From Membranipora membranacea (lineage: Eukaryota > Bryozoa > Gymnolaemata > Cheilostomatida > Membraniporidae): a stretch of DNA of 64,000 nucleotides. Numbering within the stretch: position 1 is the first letter of the stretch; each line of letters opens with the position of its first letter. The DNA lies in contig OU612073.1 in NCBI GenBank assembly GCA_914767715.1, forward strand, positions 9,238,001-9,302,000, given 5' to 3'. Both the position numbers and the translations under genes were made by a program. Shown piece by piece: positions 10,204 through 21,938 of the stretch. The notes beneath the pieces are model-generated. The model was not told where the DNA came from, searched no databases, and saw only the letters and a program-made list of their open reading frames with translations.

Positions 10204-10262
10204 ACATGTATTCTTTTGACAGATCTTATTCAGGTGATAGCGCATATAGGCAAGAGCTTATG

Positions 10263-10490
10263 TGATGAAACCTTACAGGGATAGAAAAAACAACCCGAGG
10301 AGAGTTAAAAGGTACAATCAGGTTCATAATGCTACCAGGGTACTTGTTGAGCATGCTAACGGCCGTTTGAAGAACACCTGGAGGAGATTGAAACATCTGG
10401 ATGTGTGCAATAGCCACAAAGGCCGTGTAACAATTTGATGCTGCCTTGTGCTGCATAATTATATGCTCAAAAGGTTTTGCAGATTTGTTT
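10263..10490 (+). pseudogene. PIF/Harbinger transposase, C-terminal DDE block (decayed)
   Basis: The plus-strand frame from 10264 reads RVKRYNQVHNATRVLVEHANGRLKNTWRRL and, after a TGA, CCLVLHNYML. The RYN-x(6)-RV-x-VEHA-x-GRLK-x-x-WRRL pattern and the terminal CC-x-LHNYM motif are hallmarks of the end of DDE_Tnp_4 (Harbinger) transposases, including the catalytic E of VEHA. The stop immediately before CCLVLHN inactivates it. The copy belongs with the N-terminal block near 8.7 kb and probably with the MADF frame at 12104; Harbinger elements commonly encode a transposase and a Myb/SANT-like or MADF protein. Confidence 0.8.
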
Positions 10491-10499
10491 AATGAAAAG

Positions 10500-12090
10500 C
10501 AACCGTTCTCCCTCCCAACTTATTGTGGACATGGACATGTTTGGGCCGTATAGCTCACAAGTTTTACATTTCTTGATGAACTCTGTATAAGCTCCTCATT
10601 AGTGCCTACAACATCCCAATCACACCTCTGAACACCTGTGAATAATAAACATAGCAAGAGTCACAATAGCTATGTTTACTTCAGGGTAATGAAAAATCAT
10701 GCCAAAAGTGCTGCAAGTCACCCTGAATAATGTATTTTTAAACTGTGTTGAATGCAATTTCTAAACCCTGAAACAGCCATGTAATATCTAACCGAAAACT
10801 TACATTTATTCAGTATCAAACCTAATTAAGCGAGGTAATTTCTTTCAACAACTTTATGAGCAAAACTGCAGACAATAATGTGGTGACTGTCCGATCAAAC
10901 AGAGGAGAGAATAAGTTGCAACGCAACAACTATATATATATATGCTAGAAAAACTAGCAGCACAGTAGCTGTTTATTGGTTGTGTGCTGATAGGTATAAA
11001 TATATGTGTAAAGGCTCACTGAAAACAACTATTATTTTAGAACATACTCAGCTAAGTGATTGTCTCTTGTATTTTTATATTTATTATCATTTAACCCTGT
11101 TCACGGAAGCTGCTCTCACCCTATTTATATGATTTACATAATTGATTAATTAATACAATTGAATGTGAAAATCTGATGATATGTTTTCAAGTGCTATACA
11201 TTATTTGTATCGATCTGTTGATTGATTTTACTACTCAAAATTGAAAGTTATCTACCCATTTACAAAGAGAAGAAAAACCACATAAATATTCAAATTCCAA
11301 ATATCTTGCTGCTTTTGAGCACTGATTCATTGTGATCATGTGAATGTAGGCTTTCCCTAATCAGAAGGCTACAGCAGCCATGATCGGGCGCATACGAAGA
11401 CAGCAGAGACCTGCAGTAATTAGTGATAGAGGGTCCCTTCAGTAACACTACCGATGATGATTATTGACAACCATGATGCCAACAGACATGTCATAGTGTT
11501 CTCTTCAGACAACTTCGTAAGGAAAATTGCTGCAGCTGATAGATGCCGAGTATGTATCTAATGGCGTTATATATTACTATTATATTATTATTATTATATT
11601 ACTCGAAAGTTTGTATTATGTAAAAACCAATCAAAAGTAACCGTTTTTTGTATAATTAGTGGATAAGTAATATGGCAATGACCATAAAAACAAACCCTCA
11701 TTTAAATATCAATTAAAAGCTAACCTATTATTTATCATATAATCGGGGCAAATGTAGTCCATCCTAAAATTGAGGTCAGTTGCCGCCTAAACAAGTGAAA
11801 GTTAACCTCAAAGCGATTCTTTATTTCAGCAATGAGTGCATTTTAGTGACTCTTTATTTTTACATATATCTACTGATACTCTATAAGCCGCCGATTTAAT
11901 AAATTCCAGTTTCGTATATTATTTTTATGTAGATTGCCGTAATTCCTCTTGAATATTATTATATAAATTGATTGTAACAAGTATAGATATAAAATTATAG
12001 TGTCAACTATATACTTAAACTTAATACTGTGTGCAGAACTCAGCAGCAATCGAACATCGGCCACAGCACACTTGTCAACAAATATAACTA
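10500..12090. other. Gene-free AT-rich stretch
   Basis: No coding region recognised. It includes a TA microsatellite (about 10930-10942) and an ATTATT-type run near 11570-11600. It separates the Harbinger transposase remnant from the MADF frame and may be the interior of a decayed element. Confidence 0.45.
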
Positions 12091-12103
12091 GATATCAAAT
12101 CAT

Positions 12104-12290
12104 CATGTCAGCAGTGAAGCTAATGAGCCATGAATCCAGAGAGATTTTGATCAACTTAGTCAAGACATACCCATGCCTATATAATATCAGGAGCAAGGAG
12201 TTCCAGGATAGGACAGTAACTGAAAATGCTTCCGTTGAGATAGCTAGGGAGCTAAACAAACTTGGAGGTACATGGAGAATGGACTGGTGA
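12104..12290 (+). pseudogene. MADF-domain protein fragment (Harbinger-associated type)
   Basis: The frame starts at the ATG at 12104 and encodes LINLVKTYPCLYN, then EFQDRTVTENASVEIARELN. This matches the start of MADF domains (LI-x-LV-x-x-x-P-x-L-[WY]-[DN], then [YF]-x-DR, then W/S-x-x-IA-x-EL). The domain breaks off after about 60 residues at a TGG|TGA that could also be a donor (TG|GTGAGT). The sequence after the next acceptor does not continue it convincingly. MADF proteins bind DNA, and many are second-ORF products of Harbinger transposons, which fits the transposase remnant upstream. A domesticated single-exon remnant is the alternative. Confidence 0.6.
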
Positions 12291-12559
12291 GTAACAACAT
12301 TTGTTATTAGCGTCTCTATCAATTCAAAAACACCTGTCAGGTATTTGATTTTTATTTCATAGACAGGACATTATTGTAACAAGGTAACTGTTCTGTTTTC
12401 ATTCTATCTGTAATTTGCAGACAAGAAAAGAACATGATGGCAGATACTGAAAAATCTGTAACCGGTAAAGCTTAGTGTGTGTTAACACACTCAAATTGTA
12501 CTTCTAACACATCTACTGGGGTTCACTTCTCACCGTCATATGTCACAAATTACGCCACG

Positions 12560-14250
12560 GAAACATCTTAAGGGCCGGAACCTGACTTCTAAGGAAAAAA
12601 AGACTCAGTTGCTGGAGAGGGAGGTGAACTCAAAAATCGAGTAAATGGACAAAATGCTCAGTTTGAGCAGAGGAAGGTTGACCTGCTAGAAAAACTGGTC
12701 ACCCATAATCACCTCATCATAATTGGAACCCGCAATTTTCTTCTTCCTAGACTCAAGAAAGACCTGTTTATTCCCGTATACTTGATGTTGCGACACGCTG
12801 GAACAGCACTCTTGATAATGATAGTGAGATACATAGAACTCCATACAGCTGTGTACTGTGTCTTCTTAGAGCTATACGAACCACCAAACATGTATTACAG
12901 ACTTGATAGCCACAACTGCCACTTTGTCTGGTATTTCTTTTTTTTTTCTGCACCTTATTATTAGTTACTTATAATGAATCATGATAATAATTCTTCAGAT
13001 AACTCTTGCATTATGGGACATTGGAGGTAATATGTCGGTGTCTGTCAGTGAGGCGGTTCAAACACCAGTGACACGGTAACAGCATTAGAGGTGATGATTA
13101 GCCTAATCCCCACAGAGGAGACAAGGTATAAACTTCTACAGATACCTTGTTTGAATGGTCAAACTAAGCTCGGGTAGCAGCTATTCGCATTCCATTATCA
13201 ACAATTCTTATTACTTATTAGACTGATTTATTAGAGCAAAGTTTTGTGCAACATCTTCATTCAAATCCATACCAACACATAGCATCGCAAGTATCTCTAC
13301 CTGCGTTATCTCAGACACCCTCTGTATCTGTCAACAGTGAGCGAGCTACCTAGTTGAAAACATTCATTATGGTTGAGGTGAACATGTAGTAAATGGACAT
13401 GCTGGGTCATTGCTGTACTACTGTGCTAATAAGTTTTTACTGTTTTGTCCCACATTATACAAAATGGCCAATTAAGGAGAAAATCTAATGTATACTTACT
13501 CCTTGATGGGCAACAATATCATTGTGTTGCTCGACAGTCACTCATTTTCAATGGATTGAGCAATATCCGAATTGTAAATTAAATATGTCATAACATGCTG
13601 TGGTTATAACATGCTCAAAATGATTAACTGTAGTGCCCACCAAGAAACAGGGCAGACCCCCCTTGCTTGATGGTACCCAGGAGCTCACTCTCAGGATTAA
13701 TTTTTAACTTCTTGATTCAACTAAGTGAAACCATCATCTAGCATTCTCAGTGTTTCTATCTACTCACTATAAGCATGACATTATGAAGGGAAGGGCGTCA
13801 GAGTGCAATCAATATCGTCAACTGTCCTAGAGGACACTTAATGTGATCAACACATTGCATTGTTGAGCCTATAGCCCTCTGCTCCATACAAGCATTTACA
13901 CTAGCTTTTACTGTTTCTGTCAGATGGTACAGAGCAGAGTGCAGTAGCACGTTGTCGCTGTTAGATGCAGCTCATACAGAAACCCTGAAAACAGAAGTCT
14001 TGCTAATGACACAGAAACACTGTAGAAGTGTGGGAATTGTTGTGAGATGCGCCGAAGGATGTCGAGAATAAGTGCTGTATTGATGAAGATCTGACAAAAA
14101 CTTCCATTCAACATGAAAATAAATCAGTTTGTATTCTTAACTCTGATGAGATACAACGCTGTATCAGTTGTTGGAGTTCGGATGACTCGGTTCCAAACAA
14201 TGAGAACATTTGCACATCAGGGACTACGCTTCGAGAAGATGACTAATTCA
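12560..14250. other. No gene recognised; possible coiled-coil remnant at 12560-12700
   Basis: A short basic/acidic stretch after 12560 (SKEKKTQLLEREVNSKIE) could be the C-terminal coiled coil of the MADF protein but is interrupted by stops. The remainder shows no convincing coding sequence. Confidence 0.35.
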
Positions 14251-14257
14251 AATTATA

Positions 14258-14400
14258 GGTTAAGGCTCTATAATAACACTGCTGGATTCACCCAGTCCCA
14301 CTGACGGAACCACCGGTAGCAACCATCCGTGTACGTATGCCCAGCAGTTATTACACCAAAATCCATAAACAAGATTACTTATATCAAAAAATGCTAAAAT
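14258..14400 (+). repeat. Diverged direct repeat, copy 1
   Basis: About 140 bp starting near 'aaggctctataataacactgct' recurs at 14640-14785 with scattered substitutions, in the same orientation about 385 bp away. Shared landmarks include cccagtcccactgacggaac and gtacgtatgcc. Probably two copies, or the two long ends, of one unidentified element. Confidence 0.75.
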
Positions 14401-14639
14401 CAAAGTATTCAATACACCACCTCAATAGCCTCACCTAGGTGTTACATTGGCCTGCTATGATTGGGTATTCTGTTTAAATAAGCCTATTCATAATAAGGTT
14501 GTCCAATGCAACATACAAAGGAAACACTGATCAAACTGATGTTCCATGTGGCGAACAAAGGTTCCATATTATGTGGAGCTCCGTTTGGAACATGTTAGAC
14601 CCGCTATATGGAACCTTTTTGAACGGATCACAACTGAGA

Positions 14640-14785
14640 AAGGCTCTTTACCTATAATAACACTGCTGGATTGACCCAGTCCCACTGACGGAACCACTGA
14701 TAGCAACCATCTGCGTACGTATGCCCGACAGTTATTACATCAAAATACATAAACAAGAATACTTATGTCAAAAAATGTTACAGCA
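14640..14785 (+). repeat. Diverged direct repeat, copy 2
   Basis: Second copy of the 14258-14400 repeat. Between the copies is the phrase 'gttccatattatgtggagct' and an imperfect inverted echo, suggesting a small nonautonomous element. Confidence 0.7.
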
Positions 14786-15860
14786 CCTCACCCTTAATTT
14801 CGACGAATAATATCTATATTTGATCATCTATAGTCAAGAAGCTGAACACTGAGACCCACGGATGGTATTTTGGCCCTGCATACAGTTTATAGTAGAATAA
14901 ATGGCTTCAGATTGAGACTGAAAGGAGTGCCGACGTTGGTTATATGCCTTTGAGAAAGAAGATCAGGGGGCTGGATCCCCAAGAGTTGAGAATGGCTGCT
15001 ATGGCTGAAGGTAATATACATGACCATATTTTATCCCCAAAAAATCAAACTTGTTCTTATCTGAGATGATTCGAAAGGCTGCATGCGAAAAACAGTGCTA
15101 TCACAAAGTCAGCTTAAACTTGAATATAACTGTCTTGCATTTTTTTTGTGTCTGATTCACTCTTTGTCACAAGATTAAAGGCAAACAGTCTGGCAGCAAT
15201 CACATTTATACCCTCTGCGGTTCAATATGATGTTGCCATTGATCCTCAGTATATTGATTTGTATTTGAAATCAAATGGAGTTATCGTTGCAGAACATACA
15301 ATGCAGTTATCCACTATAAAACTATTTCTGTTATGCTAGGTAAATATGCTGCTGAGGTGCCAAATATTTTGCCAATAACATTTTGTCAACTCAAATTGTC
15401 AATTAACGTGTACGAATATTCGTTCCAAAAAGGCTTCATGATGTTTGTAAGGAATGCGTTCCGAATCAAATGTAGGGATGGGACAATTCCAACTGGTTCT
15501 TAGCACGATAAATCAGAACTTATTGACTACCATTATCTTGGTGCTCTATCCTAATCCCTTTTTGCTGTAACCATAACCATTACCGATATCAGCGCCTATA
15601 TTTTATTTTGAGCAGCCATGCAAGACTGCAAGAACATCAATACAAGGAGTAAAAGAGAGGAGTGGTATCTAAGCTTTTCAGCTTCCCAATGATGCCTCTG
15701 ATGAAAGAATTTTAAGAATGCTCGCTAGAAATAATAGTGGGCACAACTCCCAATTAGTCTGAGCGCGCATGCCCAAAAGGCTGTTTCCTGTTATAAATTG
15801 AAGGTCATTAAAATTAAACACATTTCCACACACAAATTCCTAACTGATATCATCTGAAAT

Positions 15861-15959
15861 ATGGTCAGATATGCTGACTATCTTTATGAGAGCGACTTAG
15901 ATGATTTGTTTTCTGATGAGAAGATACAAATGTTGCTGTACTGGTACTGTAGTTTATGA
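15861..15959 (+). other. Short open frame, possible 5' exon of the TE-like gene
   Basis: An ATG at 15861 opens a 32-codon acidic frame (YADYLYESDLDDLFSDEK) that ends at 15959. It could be the first exon of the TE-like gene at 17150-17920 but the exon joins cannot be proven by eye. Confidence 0.25.
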
Positions 15960-17149
15960 TTTTCTTCTTCTGGATTTTTTTTTAGATAAAAATGTTAGAG
16001 CGCTCTTTAGTCCTATGTTAGAGTGTTATTTATCTGCTCATGAGGGCTGTCTAGGCCCAAATCCATTAATAAGGACTCATCTGCAATAGATAGGTCCAAT
16101 ACCATACAGGGACAGGGAATGACATACACTCAGTCAACTCAATAAAGTGGATCATTACACCTTGACTTGAGTAAATCATGATGATTGAATGAAATTAAAT
16201 TGTTGTCCTGTTAACCAAAATGATCAACACTACACAGTCTGTCAATCAACTTTAGACTCAGTAAAGCACATGCGGCACTGGTCATGATGTAGCTACTTGC
16301 TTTGCTCCCCAGTAATGAGTGAGTTACATTACTCCTAGTCCTCAGAGAGAGAGAGAGACGGGCTCATGGAGTACTCCTTGACTGGCTCATAGGCCTATAT
16401 ATACAATAACTAATACCTTAGGCCAACACTATATATCCTTAAGTACTATCATGAATGATTGCATTGCAGGTCAACTCTAGTACTAAGCAGAATGTGAAAC
16501 ATGTGGTAAGGGATACAAGACAAAGAAGTGGCTACAGAAATACACTGAGTCTCACTCAACAAGTGAAAAGCCTATTACAGAGAGTAACTCCACAGTGTCA
16601 AGTCAAGGTAAATCAGACTAGGATAGTGATCCTATATCATGTACAGGTAAAATCTTAGGACTTCAGGTAAACTCTCATCATACTATTGATCATAGAGATA
16701 CCCATATTGTTTTGCTGTTCTAAGTCACTAACTTAATCAGGGTGCTTGGTCACTGGGTGCAGGCCCCAGGAAACTGAGAAGAAGGTTCATTGAGTAAGGC
16801 GGTCCTTGCACCCTGCTTTGCTCTGCTTAAACCTGCCTATGGTTACCAGATTGAACCATGCAAGATGTTTATTCCTGGTCATAATACTGATTTTTGTTGA
16901 CAGATATGTAAATACATGTGTAACAGTTACACATGGCCAACACACTGGTAGGGGGTTTAGTGGTATTTATGTCAACTTGCTAAGACTCTCGGTAGTCATG
17001 GTAAGGCAGTAGATGCTTTCTATGATGGTATCATCTCAAAGTCTGATCAGTTATTTCAGTTGCTGATAAATAATTGAGTTGATATTGTGAGTGGAAATAT
17101 TTGTTCAATTTGATTTCTTTCTCCCTTTGTAGTCGGCCATGCTGCAGCA

Positions 17150-17920
17150 ATGACTTTGTATAGTAACGCAGTGAAAGCTATGAAAGAACAGAGAATCTTT
17201 TCATCCAGCACGGGAGTGAAGGTAGTTACAGAACTGGAGAGCCTCCCTGATACATTGAAATATGACATTGCAGCCTATGTTATCCAGATGAGGGGAAAGA
17301 GCACCAGCCAGGCGGTATGTGACATTCAGAAGGCCAAGTTTAACCATCTAAGCTACCAAGCACTAAATTACGCAGCATTTCAAATGATTTCCTACAAATC
17401 ATCAACCTCCTCCAGCTGTACTACAAGCCAACCGTGTGTTAACTTTACTCCAGCAGAACAAGAAGGGACCAAATATGTTGGTGGTGCTCTGATTCGTTCG
17501 ATGCTTAAAGCAAAATCTCTGAAGAAATTGAAACAATTAGTGAGTGGGTTCAGCAGAGAGATGACACATCTTGGACAAGTTAACAAGATCGTGGAGCTCT
17601 CATATATGTAACTGAGCGTTTCAGTAAATTTTTATTTAGTTGATAATGCTTCCTTGCCAATACTTCAAGCCATCGAACAAAACTGCAATATAAGGGAAAT
17701 GTTTATGGACGAGATTCTCAGTAATAGTGATGTTAGAATCCACTGGGATGCCGTATGTGACTTGACTGGTATCAGGGCATCTGAGCTATTTTATTCTTTT
17801 ACTCGAAAGTATTCATCCATAAGATGTAAGGCATTTGTTCTAAGTAAAAAAAGAAAACTTGACAAGTCGGAAGGCAAGCAAAAAAATCCCTCTGCTAGTT
17901 TCCGACAAAGCCTGCCTTGA
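17150..17920 (+). CDS. TE-like or exapted gene, two-part, unrecognised family
   Basis: The first frame (17150-17611, 153 aa) contains FTPAEQEGTKYVGGALIRSML followed by a basic helical tail. This resembles the 'E..AL-YVAGYV-R' block seen in many transposon-derived animal proteins. A second frame (17654-17920, 88 aa as opened by its own ATG) encodes EMFMDEILSNSDVRIHWDAVCDL and a basic C-terminus with KKRKLDKSEGKQK. The two can be joined in frame by a 32-nt GT-AG segment (17608-17639), giving VELSYIDNASLPIL across the join. Such a short intron is unusual. An internal deletion or frameshift in a decaying element is the alternative. Upstream small frames near 15861 and 16455 may be further exons. 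Confidence 0.45.
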
Positions 17921-17924
17921 GAAC

Positions 17925-18545
17925 TGTATTTTTACTGGGGAAGATAAATTATATTATTTTTAATCAAGTGAGAATTTGGTGAATAACGATAATTATCATC
18001 GCAACTGTCTTGTATACAAGGACTGAAAATAATAAGCTGAGTATAAGAGTCAAATTATCAGTATTGTTTATAAAATCATCGTAATTCTATACATCATAGA
18101 TTTTCTTCGGCTTTCTCTGACGTTTGGCCAGCGGCGCATCACTCACTACAACGGTCTTTTGTTGAGGTAGACTGCTACAGTTGCCTCCTCTGATTGGAGT
18201 TGTTACCTCTGAGGCACTACCCTGGGCACAGGTTGTTCCAGATGGAGCTTCTCAGTCTCTAACAGTTTACACTCTTCAAAGGTGAGGCAACCTCAGAAGG
18301 ACTCTTTTATTACAGAGGGAGTAGAGGACGACAAGTAATAGAAAATGCCTTTGAAATTCTTATTGCAAGATGGCGTGTCTTTGCGGATAGGCTGACAGTT
18401 CAACCTGACAAAGTCAAAGTTGTTGCCAAAGCATGCATTGTTTTGCAAAATTTGTGTTCCATAAATAATCAAAAACCGGGTGTCACTAACTACCTCTAGC
18501 CTGATCTTTGTCCAGAGATATTCAAGAAGGGATGGGCTACATATA
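17925..18545. other. No gene recognised
   Basis: AT-rich spacer with a possible decayed minus-strand frame at 18293-18592. No supported feature. Confidence 0.4.
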
Positions 18546-18549
18546 CCAG

Positions 18550-18720
18550 TCATGACAGCGGAGGAGTTAGATAAGGGAGATAATTCTATCACTCATCCAG
18601 TATCAGGGAACTGGAGTGTATCCCTAACTGGTTATCTGATGTAGCCCCAGATCTCTTACAGCTCAAACTGCGGAATGTAAACAAAGACTTTCTCAGAGAG
18701 GATAGAGTTGGATGGCAGAA
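18550..18720 (+). repeat. Exon-like repeat unit, copy 1 (frameshifted)
   Basis: First of about 13 copies of a roughly 180-bp unit running from agAGACATGACAGTGGAGGAG to GAATGGCAG|GTTTAAGT. An intact copy encodes MTVEEIELDKGDNSITHL, then CIPNWLSD(V/I)APDLLQLKL, then a basic VEWQ end. This copy has a frameshift after the ITH block. Confidence 0.7.
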
Positions 18721-18871
18721 TTAAGTAGAGTTTTTATACTTTTTTGTTTACTGATTATTTTAGTCGTGTTATTAGTGTCTTATAAGATTATATTACAGAA
18801 TATATTGCAGTATATTTTTTTAGACATGGACGTTTATTTATTTCATTTAACAAATTGAGGCCATTACTTAC

Positions 18872-19050
18872 AGAGACATGACAGTGGGGGGAGATAGAGT
18901 TAGATAAGGGAGATAACTCTATCACACATCTCAGTATCAGGGATCTTGAGTCTATCCCTAACTGGTTATCTGATGTAGCACCAGATCAGACACAGCTCAA
19001 ACTGGGGGATATAAATGAAGACTCTTTCAGACGGGAAGAGTTGAACAGCA
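18872..19050 (+). repeat. Exon-like repeat unit, copy 2
   Basis: Same unit with an extra G in the GTGGGGGGAG tract that shifts the frame. It is preceded by an acceptor-like TTACAG. Confidence 0.7.
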
Positions 19051-19385
19051 GGTTTAAGAGGAGTACATATACTATTTTATTTACAAGTTATTGTGATTAT
19101 CAATTTGCATTACAGAAGAAATACAGAGTCTGGTACAGAGTTTGGTACAGACACTCAGGAGAAGAAGAGATAGAGCAGATACCTTACTGTATGTCTTACA
19201 GAGACATGACAGAGGAGGAGATAGAGTTAGGTAAGGGAGATGATTCTATCACTCATCTCAGTATCCAAGACCTGGAGTGTATTCCTAACTGGTTATCTGA
19301 TATAGCTCCAGATCTTCTACAGCTCAAACTACAGGATATAAATAAAGACTCTCTCAGACGGGCTAGAGGTGAATGGCAGGGTTAA
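19041..19385 (+). CDS. Best-preserved copy of the duplicated exon family (114-aa frame)
   Basis: This continuous frame joins two repeated exon-like blocks. The first contains the tandem RVWYRVWYRHSGEEEIEQ; the second is the repeat unit proper, MTEEEIELGKGDDSITHLSI followed by CIPNWLSDIAPDLLQLKLQD and a basic GEWQG end. Acceptor-like TTACAG precedes each block (about 19110 and 19201), and GGCAG|GGTTAAG at the end resembles a donor. These are therefore probably exons that happen to be open across the short intron between them. The conserved protein-level reading across copies suggests a once-functional, locally amplified gene. I do not recognise the domain; it is helical and might be a death-fold-like adaptor, but that is speculation. 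Confidence 0.45.
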   Translation: MNSRFKRSTYTILFTSYCDYQFALQKKYRVWYRVWYRHSGEEEIEQIPYCMSYRDMTEEEIELGKGDDSITHLSIQDLECIPNWLSDIAPDLLQLKLQDINKDSLRRARGEWQG

Positions 19386-19441
19386 GTAGGTAGAGTCTTT
19401 ATACGTTTTTGTTTACTGGTTATTTTAGTCATGTTATTGCA

Positions 19442-19930
19442 GATGACGCCATTGTTTCAATATGTATGTGTATTTCCCCAACCATTTATATAGTAGATAC
19501 CACAGGCCTTTAAGGTTTCACGTCAAAGACTATTGTCTCCAGATGAGCGGCTGGAGAGGAGGCTTGGGTGTGTCCATAGGGTCCTTCCTCCCATGCGCCT
19601 ACTGCATTTTTGCATGCTTAGATACACTTGTCCAGTGTGACGAGGTTTAAAAACTGCAAGTTAGTTTATTATTGTCTTATTAGATTATATTACAGAATAT
19701 AGCAGATGACGCCATTGTTTCAATATGTATGTGTATTTCCCCAACCATTTATATAGTAGATACTACAGGCCATTAAGATTTCACCGTCAAAGACTATTGT
19801 CTCCAGATGAGCGGCTAGAGAGGAGGCTTGGGTGTGTCCCAAGGGTCCTTCCTCCCATGTGCCTACTGCATTTTTGCATGCTTAGATACACTTCTCCAGT
19901 GTGTCGAGGTTTAAAAACTGTAAGTTAATT
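19442..19930 (+). repeat. Tandem pair of 263-bp units (cagatgacgccattgtttca...)
   Basis: The block from 'gcagatgacgccattgtttc' (19440) recurs from about 19703 almost unchanged. In one frame both copies read RQRLLSPDERLERRLG and PP-M-x-LLHFCMLRYT. A diverged relative lies at 23270-23395 (RPLRFYGQTLPSP, MERIRLG). The conserved frame shows that this too is derived from coding sequence. Confidence 0.7.
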
Positions 19931-20017
19931 TATTATTGCCTTATTAGATTATATTACAGAATATATTGCAGTATATTTGTGCAACATGGAAGCTAGTTGA
20001 TTTAGTCAATTTCTTAC

Positions 20018-20192
20018 AGAGACACGACAGTGGGGGAGATAGAGTTAGATAAGGGAGATAACTCTATCACACATCTCAGTATACGGGACCTGGTGTGTAT
20101 TCCTGATTGGTTATCTGCTATAGCTCCAGATCTCATCCAGACTGGGGGAGATTAATGAAGAATCACTCAGACAGGATAGAGTTGAATGGCAG
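20018..20192 (+). repeat. Exon-like repeat unit, copy 4 (short deletion)
   Basis: A member of the 180-bp exon-like family. It lacks bases in the LLQLKL region, which breaks the frame. It lies immediately upstream of the 576-bp tandem array. Confidence 0.7.
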
Positions 20193-20210
20193 GTTTAAGT
20201 AGTGCACACA

Positions 20211-21938
20211 TTGTATTATTTTATTTACTAGTTATTTTAGTTATTTATTAGTTTTACAATATATTACATTATAGTTATATACATTGCAGCAAATTTTATT
20301 GCAACTGATATCTCAGGTTTCCTTTAGGAGGATGTGCCAAACAGACTTTGCTGGACACAGGGCCCATGCATCCTGTATCACAACAATATCATAAGAAAAT
20401 GTTAGTCCTAACAGTCAGTTATTATTAGTACAATGTAGGGATCATAGCCTCCTACTACAATGCTGACTAATTTGGTAAAAGACCAATCATTTAGCGGTGC
20501 AACTGGTTTTTTAATGTGTTTCAGTGAGAATTACGTATCTGCATCGCTTATGCCTTCTGTTATAGAAATCCAGACAGGAGCTAGAGAAGGCCGGATGCAT
20601 TGCAAAGGGCCCATCGTTTGAAAGAGTTCACCTGCGTAACATCCTCTTGCGTTATCTTAAGACGGTGAACAAGCATCTTATTGAACATTTACCACATTTG
20701 ACTTAACTTGATAAATAGATTTTCCCTTTCATTTTTGTGGTTGAGTCTCAAAGGCTCAGTTGAATATATATAATATATATAACATTGTATTATTTTATTT
20801 ACTAGTTATTTTAGTTAAATTATTAGTTTTACAATATATTACATTACAGTTATATACATTGCAGCAAATTTTATTGCAACTGATATCTCAGGTTTCCTTT
20901 AGGAGGATGTGCCAAACAGACTTTGCTGGACACAGGGGCCCATGCATCCTGTATCACAACAATATCATAAGAAAATGTTAGTCCTAACAGTCAGTTATTA
21001 TTAGTACAATGTAGGGATCACAGCCTCCTACTACAATGCTGACTAATTTGGTAAAGGACCAATCATTTAGCGGTGCAACTGGTTTTTTAATGTGTTTCAG
21101 TGAGAATTACGTATCTGCATCGCTTATGCCTTCTGTTATAGAAATCCAGACAGGAGCTAGAGAAGGCCGGATGCATTGCAAAGGGCCCATCGTTTGAAAG
21201 AGTTCACCTGCGTAACATCCTCTTGCGTTATCTTAAGACGGTGAACAAGCATCTTATTGAACATTTACCACATTTGACTTAACTTGATAAATAGATTTTC
21301 CCTTTCATTTTTGTGGTTGAGTCTCAAAGGCTCAGTTGAATATATATAATATATATAACATTGTATTATTTTATTTACTAGTTATTTTAGTTAAATTATT
21401 AGTTTTACAATATATTACATTACAGTTATATACATTGCAGCAAATTTTATTGCAACTGATATCTCAGGTTTCCTTTAGGAGGATGTGCCAAACAGACTTT
21501 GCTGGACACAGGGGCCCATGCATCCTGTATCACAACAATATCATAAGAAAATGTTAGTCCTAACAGTCAGTTATTATTAGTACAATGTAGGGATCACAGC
21601 CTCCTACTACAATGCTGACTAATTTGGTAAAGGACCAATCATTTAGCGGTGCAACTGGTTTTTTAATGTGTTTCAGTGAGAATTACGTATCTGCATCGCT
21701 TATGCCTTCTGTTATAGAAATCCAGACAGGAGCTAGAGAAGGCCGGATGCATTGCAAAGGCCCCATCGTTTGAAAGAGTTCACCTGCGGAACATCCTGTT
21801 GCGTTATCTTAAGACAGTGAACAAGCATCTTATTGAACATTTACCACATTTGACTAAACTTGATAAATAGATTTTCCCTTTTGTTTTTTGTGGTTGAGTC
21901 TCAAAGGCTCAGTTGAATATATATAATATATATAACAA
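20211..21938 (+). repeat. Tandem array, three copies of a 576-bp unit
   Basis: The unit boundaries are about 20211, 20787 and 21363. Units 2 and 3 are identical over the 222-bp frame starting at 20760 and 21336, and differ from each other and from unit 1 only at scattered single bases. Each unit holds an acceptor-like tract, the segment RRMCQTDFAGHRGPCILYHN, and later a frame reading QELEKAGCIAKGPSFERVHL and ending in an IEHLPHLT stop. That frame looks like a terminal exon of a gene. Near identity points to recent unequal crossing-over or amplification. Confidence 0.9.

Noticed and set aside
18293-18592. Minus-strand 99-aa frame
   Set aside because: Overlaps the plus-strand exon-like repeat copy 1, whose family membership explains the sequence.
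20211-21938. CRISPR array
   Set aside because: The repeat unit is 576 bp with no spacer structure; it is a eukaryotic tandem duplication.
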